A program made the translations under genes and the position numbers. Below are positions 16,603-24,551 of a stretch of 64,000 nt of DNA, in pieces (within the stretch, counting starts at the first letter, position 1; the number at the start of each line of letters is the position of its first letter). Location: positions 434,001 to 498,000 of the forward strand of contig NZ_JAEUAV010000001.1 in assembly GCF_019511605.1 (NCBI RefSeq). The letters run 5' to 3'. The notes beneath the pieces are model-generated. The model saw only the letters and a program-made list of their open reading frames with translations, did not search any database and was not told the origin of the DNA. The stretch comes from Paraburkholderia phenoliruptrix. GTDB lineage: Bacteria > Pseudomonadota > Gammaproteobacteria > Burkholderiales > Burkholderiaceae.

Positions 16603-17043
16603 TCATTGGATGGTGATTGCGCGAGGTTTGGACGATTCGCGCTTGCCCACGCTAATCGAAAGGCAGCCGTTGTTGTAGCGCGCCTCGACCTTGTCCGGGT
16701 CCGCTTGCTGCGGCAGTTCGATCACGCGGCGGAAAGAGCCGGTGAACCGCTCCTGAGCGTACTGACGCGTGGACTCGTCGGCCTCCGGCGCGACGCGTTT
16801 GCGTTCGCCGGCAATAGTCAGCAAACCTTTGTCGATCGACACCTCGAGTTGCGAGGGATCGATGCCCGGCGCGAACGCGACGATCTCTATGGAGTCGTCC
16901 GTGGTGCCGATATTGATTTGCGGAAATGCCGACAGGCGGCTCGAGCGGATGCTCGACGGAAAACCGCCGAACAGCGCGGACATCTGCTGCTGCAGACGAT
17001 CAAACTGGCTGAACAGGTCGGTCGCGAAGTAAAGGTCACTCAT
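16603..17043 (-). CDS. Small heat-shock protein, Hsp20/alpha-crystallin family (first)
   Basis: 146-aa IbpA-like small Hsp. N-terminal aromatic-rich arm MSDLYFATDLFSQFDRLQ, alpha-crystallin domain (about 45-135) with DDSIEIVAFAPGIDPSQLEVSIDKGLLTI and FTGSFRRVIELPQQADPDKV, then the C-terminal ITI-type anchor (RAITIQ) that docks on neighbouring subunits. Start ATG at 17043 with GAGGAGG upstream; a longer frame is not protein-like. It is first of a two-gene operon. A CTTGAAA element about 175 bp upstream suggests heat-shock sigma factor control. Confidence 0.92.
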   Translation of the reverse strand: MSDLYFATDLFSQFDRLQQQMSALFGGFPSSIRSSRLSAFPQINIGTTDDSIEIVAFAPGIDPSQLEVSIDKGLLTIAGERKRVAPEADESTRQYAQERFTGSFRRVIELPQQADPDKVEARYNNGCLSISVGKRESSKPRAITIQ

Positions 17044-17192
17044 GATCGTTTCCTCCTCGGTAGTGCCGGGGCGAGCAGGCGAACGAACTACGCGCTCCAC
17101 TCCACCTGCCCGCACCCGCTGACAGACAATCGAACACGCAGCGCGCCGCCTGAAAAGGCGTGTCTGCCTGATCGAAACTCACTGAGCGGAAT

Positions 17193-17223
17193 CTAAAATA
17201 AATCCGCGCACGACGATTTCAAG
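17193..17223 (-). promoter_or_regulatory. Candidate heat-shock promoter for the Hsp20 operon (weak)
   Basis: On the minus strand CTTGAAA (17223-17217) is a full sigma-32 type -35 box. The -10 region about 14 bp on is AT-rich (ATTTATTT) and fits the CCCCATNT consensus poorly. The call rests on the -35 box and the downstream Hsp20 genes. Confidence 0.35.
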
Positions 17224-17246
17224 ACCCCTCCGCGCAAATTTTCGGC

Positions 17247-17272
17247 CTTGAAAAACAGTAGCGAAACCACAT
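17247..17272 (+). promoter_or_regulatory. Candidate sigma-32 promoter for the gene at 17306
   Basis: CTTGAA (17247-17252), a 14-bp spacer, then CCACAT (17267-17272): a full -35 box and five of six bases of the CCCCAT -10 core at the correct spacing. It points toward the unknown gene starting at 17306, leaving a leader of about 25 nt. Confidence 0.5.
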
Positions 17273-17305
17273 AGTCGTGCGAGATCAAAGTGTCGGAGAA
17301 AAGGC

Positions 17306-17740
17306 ATGGAATTCGATTCAGACTGGCTCACGCTCGGGCGGCATCGCGTGTGTCTGCGCTCCCCAGGAGGGTTCCCTACCGAGAGCATGCGCACCGCCGT
17401 CGACGTGATACGCATTGCCATCGAGAACAACATGAGCGCCCGCGCACGCCTCGTCGATGTTGCAGTGCGAGAGGAAAAATCGTACGACATATCGGTGGGC
17501 ACGACCTTCGCGGAAGACCGGCTGTGCGCCCCGCAACTGGAGTCAGCCATTGCCACCGTGCTGGGCCTGCTGCCCGCGCAGGTGCGCATCTTCGTGACGG
17601 TGGTCACGCAGGAGGAAGTGGATCTGCACTTCGGCGTGTACGAGCGGATGCTGGCCGAAAAGATAAGCGGATTGCCGCCGATCCGGCGCACCGGTGACGC
17701 GCTGTCCGCGCACCTGGACGCGGACGCGCTCACGCGCTGA
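17306..17740 (+). CDS. Unknown 144-aa protein divergent from the small heat-shock operon
   Basis: Soluble protein beginning MEFDSDWLTLGRHRVCLRSP. It mixes predicted strands and helices (VDVIRIAIENNM, ARARLVDVAVREE, SAIATVLGLLPAQVRIFVTVV). There is no signal peptide or membrane segment and I do not recognise the family. GGAGAAAAGG precedes the ATG. It overlaps an antisense frame which I reject on composition. Its promoter region carries a sigma-32-like element, and it faces away from two Hsp20 genes, so a heat- or protein-stress role is a reasonable guess. It is convergent with the hybrid kinase, 20 bp apart. Confidence 0.6.
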   Translation: MEFDSDWLTLGRHRVCLRSPGGFPTESMRTAVDVIRIAIENNMSARARLVDVAVREEKSYDISVGTTFAEDRLCAPQLESAIATVLGLLPAQVRIFVTVVTQEEVDLHFGVYERMLAEKISGLPPIRRTGDALSAHLDADALTR

Positions 17741-17760
17741 TGTCTGACGCTTTGCGCGTA

Positions 17761-20214
17761 CTACTGGTCGAAGCCGCGCAGCATCGCATCGAGCTCGTCG
17801 ATGCTGTACGGTTTGCGAAGCGCGCCCCAGCGAAACGGCAACGTGCTCACTGCGGGCATTTCATGGCCGGACGCGAAGATCACGCGCAACGTAGGCCGCA
17901 TTTGCGTCGCCCGTTCAGCCAGTTCCAGGCCCGGCATGGCCGGCATTGAGAGGTCGGTGAGCAGCACGTCGAACGGCTCGGCCTCCAGGAGGCGCAACGC
18001 CTCCTGCGGCGATCCCGTGATAGTCGGATTGTGGCCCACCAGTTTCAGCAACTCGCCCACAGCCTCCGCGGTCTCGACATCGTCGTCGACCAGCAGAAGG
18101 CGCAGACTCGCGTCGGCCGCAGGTGCGTTCGGCGCGTTGGGCGCATTCGGTGCGTTGCTCGCGCTCGGCCTATCAGGCGTATCAGGCGTGTCAGGCGCAT
18201 TCGTCGCATTTAGCACGTTCGGCGCAGGCTGAGCAGACTGCGTTTGCGCGACCGGCCCGCTGCGCGCAAGCGGTGGAACGCCGAGAATCTGCCGTATCTT
18301 GTACGCCAGCTGCTCACGGCTGTAGGGCTTGCTGAGCAGTTCGACGCCGGGGTCGAGCCGCCCGCCGTGCACGATTGCGTTTTGCGTGTAGCCCGACGTA
18401 AAGAGCACCTTCAGGCGCGGCAACAACTGCACTGCCTGCGCGACCATGGCCGGGCTGCGCAACGGGCCGGGCATTACCACATCGGTAAACAGCAGGTCGA
18501 TATGCACGCCGCTGCGCACCACGGCGAGCGCCTGTTCTGCGTCGTTTGCCTTCAGTACGCTATAGCCGAGGCCCGAGAGCGTGTCGACCACCGTGGATTG
18601 CACGTCCTTGTCGTCTTCCACCACGAGAATCGTTTCCGTGCCGCCCAGCAGCGTGACAGGCGGCGCTGCGGGCGTCTCGATCGCCTCTTCGGTGGAGCGC
18701 GGCAGATAGATCTTGACCGTGGTGCCGTGGCCAACCTCGCTGTAAATCCTGATGTGCCCGCCGCTCTGCTTGACGAAGCCGTAGGCCATGCTGAGCCCGA
18801 GCCCCGTGCCCTGGCCTTCGGGTTTGGTCGTGAAAAACGGATCGAAGGCGCGCTGCACCACTTCCGGCGGCATGCCCGTGCCCGTATCCGTCACGGCCAG
18901 CATCACATACTGGCCCGGCGGCACGTCTGGGAAACCCACTACATACTGGTCGTCGAGCATCGCGTTGGACACTTCCATCGTCAGCTTGCCGCCTTCGTTC
19001 ATCGCGTCGCGCGCATTGATCGCGAGATTGAGGACCACGTTTTCCATCTGATGAACGTCGACGAACGTATTCCACAATCCTCCGGCCACCACCGTCTCGA
19101 TCTCAACGGTCTCGCCGAGCGCCCGGCGCAGCAGGTCGTCCATGCCGCGAATCGCGGACGCCAGATTGATGACGACGGGCCGCAACGGCTGCTGTCGCCC
19201 GAACGCGAGTAGTTGCGACGCGAGTTTCGCGCCGCGCTCCACCGCGTCAATTGCCTTGTCGAGACGCTCGCGCGTCCAGCCGTCGCGCTTATGGCGGCTT
19301 TCCAGCAACTCCAGGTTGCCGCGCAAAATTTGCATGACGTTGTTGAAATCGTGCGCGACGCCGCCGGTCAGCTTGCCGATGGCTTCCATTTTCTGCGACT
19401 GCACGAGTGCCACGCGTGTCTCTTCCAGCAGCCGCGTCGCTTCCATTTTTTCGTTGATGTCGCGCGTGATCTTCGCGAAGCCAACCAGCGTGCCGCCCTC
19501 GCGAATCGCGTCGATCACCACATGCGCCCAGAACTTCGAGCCGTCCTTGCGCACGCGCCACCCTTCCGATTCAAAGCGCCCGTCACGCGCGGCGGCCGTG
19601 AGACCGCGCTGGGGCAATCCTTTTGCGGCATCTTCCGGCGTATAAAAGCGGGAAAAATGCGAACCGATGATCTCGCTCGCCGCATAACCCTTGATGCGGC
19701 GCGCGCCCGAATTCCAGTTCGTCACCCGTCCTTCCGGCGACAGCATGAAGATCGCGTAATCGGTCACGCCGTCGACCAGCAGCCGGAAACGCCGCTCGCT
19801 CTCGAGCACTGCGTCGTGCACCGTCTTCTTGTCGGTCATGTCGCGCACGATCTCGCCGAAGCCGAGCAGCACGCCTTCCGGCGAAGTCAGCGCGGTAAGC
19901 ACGGCGCTCGCCCAGAACACCTTGCCGTCCTTGCGCAGACGCCAGCCTTCGGTCTCGAAGCGACCCTCGCGCCGCGCCGTGGCGAGCGCCGTTTGCGGCA
20001 CCCCTTGGGCACGCTCTTCGGCGGTGTAGAGAACATCCAGCGGCTTACCGAGGATTTCATCCTCGCGAAAGCCGTGAATCGCCTCCCCGCCGGGATTCCA
20101 CGAGCGAATGCGGCCGTCCTCGGATAACCCGATTACCGCATAGTCGCGCAGAGACTGGACCCATATGTTGGTCCAGTTCTGAACGATGTCATCCGGCTCG
20201 TATGCATGCGCCAT
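17761..20214 (-). CDS. Soluble hybrid sensor histidine kinase (PAS-PAS-HisKA-HATPase-receiver-receiver)
   Basis: 817-aa cytoplasmic kinase. Two similar PAS domains (about 12-130 and 135-255; each with GRFE.EGWR.RKDG and WA), HisKA with His288 in GGVAHDFNN, HATPase_c (about 345-505; N-box NLAINARDAM, DTGTGM, GTGLGLS), receiver 1 (about 527-645; Asp578 in LLFTDVVMPG, Lys629) and receiver 2 (about 704-815; Asp754 in VLLTDLSMPAM, Lys801). The linker between receivers is an Asn-Ala-Pro repeat. No dedicated regulator or Hpt gene is adjacent. Start ATG at 20214 (MAHAYEPDD) fits the domain boundary; the frame extends 51 residues upstream without recognisable protein. Confidence 0.9.
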   Translation of the reverse strand: MAHAYEPDDIVQNWTNIWVQSLRDYAVIGLSEDGRIRSWNPGGEAIHGFREDEILGKPLDVLYTAEERAQGVPQTALATARREGRFETEGWRLRKDGKVFWASAVLTALTSPEGVLLGFGEIVRDMTDKKTVHDAVLESERRFRLLVDGVTDYAIFMLSPEGRVTNWNSGARRIKGYAASEIIGSHFSRFYTPEDAAKGLPQRGLTAAARDGRFESEGWRVRKDGSKFWAHVVIDAIREGGTLVGFAKITRDINEKMEATRLLEETRVALVQSQKMEAIGKLTGGVAHDFNNVMQILRGNLELLESRHKRDGWTRERLDKAIDAVERGAKLASQLLAFGRQQPLRPVVINLASAIRGMDDLLRRALGETVEIETVVAGGLWNTFVDVHQMENVVLNLAINARDAMNEGGKLTMEVSNAMLDDQYVVGFPDVPPGQYVMLAVTDTGTGMPPEVVQRAFDPFFTTKPEGQGTGLGLSMAYGFVKQSGGHIRIYSEVGHGTTVKIYLPRSTEEAIETPAAPPVTLLGGTETILVVEDDKDVQSTVVDTLSGLGYSVLKANDAEQALAVVRSGVHIDLLFTDVVMPGPLRSPAMVAQAVQLLPRLKVLFTSGYTQNAIVHGGRLDPGVELLSKPYSREQLAYKIRQILGVPPLARSGPVAQTQSAQPAPNVLNATNAPDTPDTPDRPSASNAPNAPNAPNAPAADASLRLLLVDDDVETAEAVGELLKLVGHNPTITGSPQEALRLLEAEPFDVLLTDLSMPAMPGLELAERATQMRPTLRVIFASGHEMPAVSTLPFRWGALRKPYSIDELDAMLRGFDQ
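18118..18207. repeat. Asn-Ala-Pro / Asp-Thr-Pro coding repeat in kinase linker
   Basis: About 30 codons of the hybrid kinase linker (residues 670-699) are built from 9-nt units encoding N-A-P and D-T-P. They give a flexible tether between the two receiver domains. The repeat is imperfect at DNA level and probably variable in length between strains. Confidence 0.7.
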
Positions 20215-20530
20215 TAACCTGCTCCAGGGAGAATCGGCCGAGTATCTCAGTTCAATTTGATGCGCGGGCACCGCGCACCGCTTGTTTCTCCTGCATGCCC
20301 GCTGCTGTTTTGCTGTTTCGTGCGAAAAGCCCCTGCAAAGATTGGTCCTTGTCAGCTTGATGCGCACTGCGACATTTTATTAGCGAATGGGAGTGATATG
20401 AAGCGCTCTTTCCGGTGGCCCAGACCCGTCGCTGCAGGCTTGCGGCGCGAGCGCCGCAACGGCCTGCCGAGAAGGTACAAGGATTGCTGGGCTCTCGCAA
20501 ACGCCCCCACTCGAGCGACCTCGCGCAAGC
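20215..20530. other. Intergenic region upstream of the divergent kinase and coxB genes
   Basis: A 316-bp gap holding the promoters of the kinase (minus) and the oxidase operon (plus). It contains an AT-rich stretch near 20375-20400 and a perfect 9-bp hairpin TTGCGGCGC-GA-GCGCCGCAA at 20440-20459. An ATG at 20398 with GGGAG before it opens a frame that does not look like protein and is out of frame with coxB. No gene is supported here. Confidence 0.5.
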
Positions 20531-21613
20531 ATGCACATAGGCCAAGCACCTCAACGCCGGCGCACCAAGACTGCTGGAACGGGACGGCCCGGCGCCCGGT
20601 CGCTGTGGGCTGCCGCCTGTTGCAGCAGCCTCGCTTCGACGGCAAGCGCCGCCCCCGCCCAAGATGCGCTCGGTCCCGCCGGCGTGCAGGCCTCGCACAT
20701 TTTCTCGCTGTGGACGCTGACGCTCACGGTCTGCTCTCTCGTGTTCGCGGCCGTGCTGATCGCGCTGCTGATTGCGATGACGCGCGCGCCGCGCGCGAGC
20801 CGCGATGCCCGCGCCGACCTGGGCCCGCTGGAGCACCCGGAAAGGCGCGTGAGCCGTGTGGTGGGCGGGGCGTCGATCGTGTCGGTGCTGCTGCTGTTCG
20901 GTCTGCTCGTCGCCGACATCGCGACCGATCGGGCATTGTCCCGCCTGCCCGTTGCCAACGCTGTCCAGTTGGAGATGACCGGGCACCAGTGGTGGTGGGA
21001 AGCGCGTTACGCGGACGATACGCCCGGCAGCGGTTTTGCGGTGGCAAACGAGCTGCACGTTCCGGTAGGACGGCCCGTTGTCATCTCGTTGAAAGCCGAC
21101 GACGTCATCCATACGTTCTGGGTGCCGAATCTGCACGGCAAGAAGGACATGATCCCCGGTCGCGAATCGACCATCGAATTCCGTGCTGATCGCGCCGGCA
21201 CCTATCGCGGCCAGTGCGCCGAATTCTGCGGCCTCGAGCATGCGTTGATGGCGTTTACGGTGGTTGCCGAGCCTGCCGCCGAATATGACGCCTGGCTCGC
21301 GCGTCAGCGCGCACCCGCGCCGCAGCCGGCCAACGCGCTGCAGGCACGAGGCGAGCACCTCTTCACGACCGGCAACTGCGCCGGTTGCCACACGGTGCGC
21401 GGCACCTCGGCTCAGGGGGTGCTCGGGCCGGATCTCACGCATGTGATGAGCCGCCCGATGCTTGGCGCCGGCACGTTCGCGAACACGCCCGCCAATCTGG
21501 AATCGTGGATCAAGGCGCCCGGCAGCATGAAGCCCGGCACCACGATGCCGCCGAGCCAGTTGTCGGCGCAGGACCTCAATGCCCTTGTCGCATGGATCGG
21601 AACCCTTCAATGA
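20531..21613 (+). CDS. coxB: Cytochrome c oxidase subunit II with fused cytochrome c domain (caa3 type)
   Basis: 360-aa subunit II that accepts electrons into the oxidase. Signal/hydrophobic N-terminus (about 24-41), two transmembrane helices (about 57-83 and 111-130), the QWWWE aromatic path (about 153), then the CuA site: His194, Cys229, Cys233, His237, Met240 in CAEFCGLEHALM. A C-terminal cytochrome c domain follows, with CAGCH (Cys283, Cys286, His287) and a likely Met339 ligand. The fused cytochrome makes this a caa3-type enzyme. The N-terminal start is uncertain (no clear ribosome-binding site). The stop overlaps the coxA start (ATGA). Confidence 0.92.
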   Translation: MHIGQAPQRRRTKTAGTGRPGARSLWAAACCSSLASTASAAPAQDALGPAGVQASHIFSLWTLTLTVCSLVFAAVLIALLIAMTRAPRASRDARADLGPLEHPERRVSRVVGGASIVSVLLLFGLLVADIATDRALSRLPVANAVQLEMTGHQWWWEARYADDTPGSGFAVANELHVPVGRPVVISLKADDVIHTFWVPNLHGKKDMIPGRESTIEFRADRAGTYRGQCAEFCGLEHALMAFTVVAEPAAEYDAWLARQRAPAPQPANALQARGEHLFTTGNCAGCHTVRGTSAQGVLGPDLTHVMSRPMLGAGTFANTPANLESWIKAPGSMKPGTTMPPSQLSAQDLNALVAWIGTLQ

Positions 21614-23559
21614 GCGAACCTCAATCAGCCGCCGCGCGGCCTGTCGAGCATCTGGTGGACGGCCCCGCTGCCGGCGCGGACGTCGCACAGGCACTTGCGC
21701 GCACCTGGAGCGATCCACCGGGATGGCTCGGGCGGCTCTCGGCGATCAATCACAAGACGGTGGCGCGGCGCTTCGTGATCACCACGTTCGCATTCTTTCT
21801 GCTCGCCGGCCTGCTCGCGCTTGCCATGCGTTTGCAACTCGCGCGGCCCGGCAATCGCCTCGTCGGTCCCGAACTGTACAACCAGCTCTTTACGATTCAC
21901 GGCACCACGATGATGTTTCTGTTCGCGGTGCCGGTCATGCAGGCCGTCGCCGGATGGCTCGTGCCGCTGATGATCGGCGCGCGCAGCGTCGCCTTTCCGC
22001 GGATGAACGCATACGCGTACTGGGTTTTCCTGTTCGGCGGCGCGACGCTGTACGTTGCATTCGTACTCGGCGCCGGGCCGGACGCGGGCTGGTTCAGCTA
22101 CGTGCCGCTCGCCGGGCCGGACTATTCGACGGGCAAGGGCGTCGACATCTGGGCGCAGATGATCACCTTTACCGAATTGTCCGGGCTGCTCGAAGCGGTC
22201 GTGCTCATTACCACGATCTTCAAGATGCGCGCGCCCGGCATGTCGCTTAACCGCATGCCGCTTTTCGTGTGGGCCACGCTCATTACACAGTTCATGGTGC
22301 TGTTCGCGATGCCGGCGGTCATGCTGAGCAGCACGGCGCTGATTCTGGACCGGCTGGTCGGCACGCATTTCTACAACGCGGCCCGCGGCGGAGACGTACT
22401 GTTGTGGCAACACCTTTTCTGGTTCTTCGGCCATCCCGAGGTGTACCTGATCTTCATTCCGCCGCTCGGCTTTCTTTCGTCGATCATTCCAACCTTTGCA
22501 CGTCGCCCGGTTTTCGGTTATCCGGCAATGGTGCTCGCGCTGATTGCCACGGCGTTTCTTGCATTCGGCCTGTGGGTGCATCACATGTTCGCGACCAGCA
22601 TTCCTGCGCTCGGCAAGAGCTTTTTTACCGCCGCCAGCCTGATGATCGCGATACCGTCCGGCGTGCAGATCTTCTGCTGGATCGCCACGCTATGGACAGG
22701 CCGCCTGAATCTGAAGACGCCGTTGTGGTTTGCGCTCGGCTTTTTCTTCATTCTCGTGCTGGGCGGAATGACCGGTATCATGCTCGGCTCCGTCTCGCTC
22801 GATCTGCAAGTGCACGACACCTACTTCGTCGTCGCGCATCTGCATTACGTGCTGCTCGGCGGCGCTGTGTTTCCGCTATTCGGCGCGTTCTATTACTGGT
22901 ATCCGAAAGCCACTGGCCGCCTGATGAACGAAACCCTCGGGCGGCTGCAATTCTGGCTGTTCTTCATCGGCTTCAATGTGACTTTTTTCCCGATGCATAT
23001 TCTCGGTCTGCACGGCATGCCGCGCCGCGTGTGGACCTATCCTCCCGGAATGGGCTGGGACAACCTGAACCTGATCGCCACGATAGGCGCAGTGACCATC
23101 GGCGCAAGCGTGCTGGTTTTTATCGTCAATGCGCTGCACAGCTACCGGCATGGCGCGCTCGCGGGCCCTGACCCGTGGGGCGCCGGTACGCTCGAATGGA
23201 GCACCGCAAGCCCGCCGCCGCCGCATAATTTCGACGCGCTGCCCGTGGTGCACGGACGCGACCCGCTGTGGGAACCCGGCGCCGAGCCAGCGTATGTCAG
23301 CGGACTCGCCGCCGAATCGCGCGAAGTGCTTTCGACTACCGTGCTGGATGCGCGGCCGGATTTGCGGCTGCTGTTTCCATCGCCGTCGATCTGGCCGTTT
23401 ATCAGCGCGGTGGCAACCACCGTGCTGTTCATCGGCTCGATCTTTTCGCCTTGGGCAGTGGTGTGGGGCTCGGTGCCCGTCATCGTCGCGATGATCGGCT
23501 GGTTCTGGCCCAATCGCGGGCAAAACAAACGCGCGCTGCAACTGGAGCAACGGCCATGA
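21610..23559 (+). CDS. coxA: Cytochrome c oxidase subunit I
   Basis: 649-aa catalytic subunit of the haem-copper oxidase, reducing O2 at the haem-CuB centre. Landmarks: LFTIHGTTMMFLF (low-spin haem His), WQHLFWFFGHPEVYLIFIPP (CuB His with cross-linked Tyr), WVHHMFAT (CuB His pair), and VHDTYFVVAHLHYVLLGG (haem ligands). The FGHPEVY motif places it in the A-type family. The C-terminal extension has two more helices (about residues 600-640). The start ATG overlaps the coxB stop by 4 bp, and its stop overlaps the next start in the same way, so the operon is translationally coupled. Confidence 0.95.
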   Translation: MSEPQSAAARPVEHLVDGPAAGADVAQALARTWSDPPGWLGRLSAINHKTVARRFVITTFAFFLLAGLLALAMRLQLARPGNRLVGPELYNQLFTIHGTTMMFLFAVPVMQAVAGWLVPLMIGARSVAFPRMNAYAYWVFLFGGATLYVAFVLGAGPDAGWFSYVPLAGPDYSTGKGVDIWAQMITFTELSGLLEAVVLITTIFKMRAPGMSLNRMPLFVWATLITQFMVLFAMPAVMLSSTALILDRLVGTHFYNAARGGDVLLWQHLFWFFGHPEVYLIFIPPLGFLSSIIPTFARRPVFGYPAMVLALIATAFLAFGLWVHHMFATSIPALGKSFFTAASLMIAIPSGVQIFCWIATLWTGRLNLKTPLWFALGFFFILVLGGMTGIMLGSVSLDLQVHDTYFVVAHLHYVLLGGAVFPLFGAFYYWYPKATGRLMNETLGRLQFWLFFIGFNVTFFPMHILGLHGMPRRVWTYPPGMGWDNLNLIATIGAVTIGASVLVFIVNALHSYRHGALAGPDPWGAGTLEWSTASPPPPHNFDALPVVHGRDPLWEPGAEPAYVSGLAAESREVLSTTVLDARPDLRLLFPSPSIWPFISAVATTVLFIGSIFSPWAVVWGSVPVIVAMIGWFWPNRGQNKRALQLEQRP

Positions 23560-24206
23560 CCGAACTGCGCAAGGTGCCGGTCGAGGCGGCTGTGCGCGAA
23601 GACGGCGCGGCGCCAGCGTTGATGCTCGACGTCCGGCATTTGCCGAGCTTCGGCTTCGGGCATCGCAGTCTGATGTGGTGGGGCACGATGTGCCTGATAC
23701 TGATAGAAGGCACCGTGTTCGCCATCGCCGCGATGATGTACTTCTACCTGCGCAGCCTCACTGCAAGTTGGCCGCTCAATGCGGCGCCGCCTGAGCTGCT
23801 GTGGGGCACCGCCAACACGGTGATTCTGCTAGTCAGCATGTGGCCGAACCAGTTGGCCAAACAGGCGGCGGACCGACAGCAACGTGCCCGCGCGCGACTC
23901 TGGCTCATCGTCTGCCTGCTGTTCGCCGTGGTATTCCTCGTGCTGCGCGGCTTCGAGTTTGCCGCGCTCAATGTGAGCTGGTACACCAACGCGTATGGCT
24001 CCGTGGTGTGGCTGCTGCTCGGTCTGCATACCACTCACCTGTTTACGGACGCCATCGACACAGCCGTACTCGGCGTGCTGTTGTTCACGGGGCCGTTTGA
24101 AGGAAAGCGTTTTGTCGACGTGAGCGAGAACGCGCTGTACTGGTATTTCGTCGTACTGAGCTGGTTGCCGATCTATGCGGTGATCTATCTGGCTCCCCGG
24201 CTGTAA
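23556..24206 (+). CDS. coxC: Cytochrome c oxidase subunit III
   Basis: 216-aa integral membrane subunit III with five or six helices. Typical elements are LMWWGTMCLILIEGTVFAIAAMMYFYLR, where the conserved Glu lies in the first helix pair, and YGSVVWLLLGLHTTHLFTDAIDT. The ending YWYFVVLSWLPIYAVIYL is normal for the family. Subunit III stabilises the oxidase core and supports proton uptake. It overlaps coxA by 4 bp (ATGA) and is followed after 12 bp by a small membrane protein gene. Confidence 0.9.
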   Translation: MTELRKVPVEAAVREDGAAPALMLDVRHLPSFGFGHRSLMWWGTMCLILIEGTVFAIAAMMYFYLRSLTASWPLNAAPPELLWGTANTVILLVSMWPNQLAKQAADRQQRARARLWLIVCLLFAVVFLVLRGFEFAALNVSWYTNAYGSVVWLLLGLHTTHLFTDAIDTAVLGVLLFTGPFEGKRFVDVSENALYWYFVVLSWLPIYAVIYLAPRL

Positions 24207-24218
24207 TGGAGGTTTGCG

Positions 24219-24551
24219 ATGCGAACCTGGCTTGCGCTTCTTGGTGCACCGTCCGCGGTGCTCGGCGCACTGAGCGCTGATTACGCGCTCGTCACGCCTG
24301 CCTGCGCGTGGCGAACGGTCTTGCCGCTCGGCAGCGTAACTGGCACGGCGCTGCTTTTTTCGCTTGTCGCCACGCTGCTCGCATGGCACCGCTGGCGCGA
24401 GGCCGGCGTGATCGCTCCGGCGAGCGCGCCCGCACTGCCCGCGCGGCCCGCGATGCTTGCCTGCGCGGCTACATGGGTCGGCATGATTTCGACGCTCGCG
24501 CTCATCGCGATGTGGATACCGCAATGGCTCATTTCTCCATGCGTGCAATGA
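24219..24551 (+). CDS. Small membrane protein of the caa3 oxidase operon
   Basis: 110-aa protein with three hydrophobic segments (about 5-22, 35-58, 80-105) and an Ala/Pro hinge between the second and third. I do not recognise a named family. It holds the place where other haem-copper oxidase operons carry a subunit IV or small assembly protein. AATGGAGG precedes the ATG by 6 bp. Its stop overlaps the ctaG start by 4 bp, which argues for a role in oxidase assembly or as an accessory subunit. Confidence 0.7.
   Translation: MRTWLALLGAPSAVLGALSADYALVTPACAWRTVLPLGSVTGTALLFSLVATLLAWHRWREAGVIAPASAPALPARPAMLACAATWVGMISTLALIAMWIPQWLISPCVQ

Noticed and set aside
17044..17192. ROSE-type RNA thermometer in the Hsp20 leader
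   Set aside because: The leader has no clear UUGCU-type anti-Shine-Dalgarno element near the GGAGG; only a weak CTGCT was seen.
17179..17733. Minus-strand frame of 184 codons opposite the 17306 gene
   Set aside because: Ser/Arg/Cys-rich composition typical of a shadow; the plus frame has a ribosome site, promoter and balanced composition.
20257..21189. Plus-strand frame starting upstream of coxB, including an ATG at 20398 with GGGAG
   Set aside because: Out of frame with the CuA-containing coxB and Arg-rich without domains.
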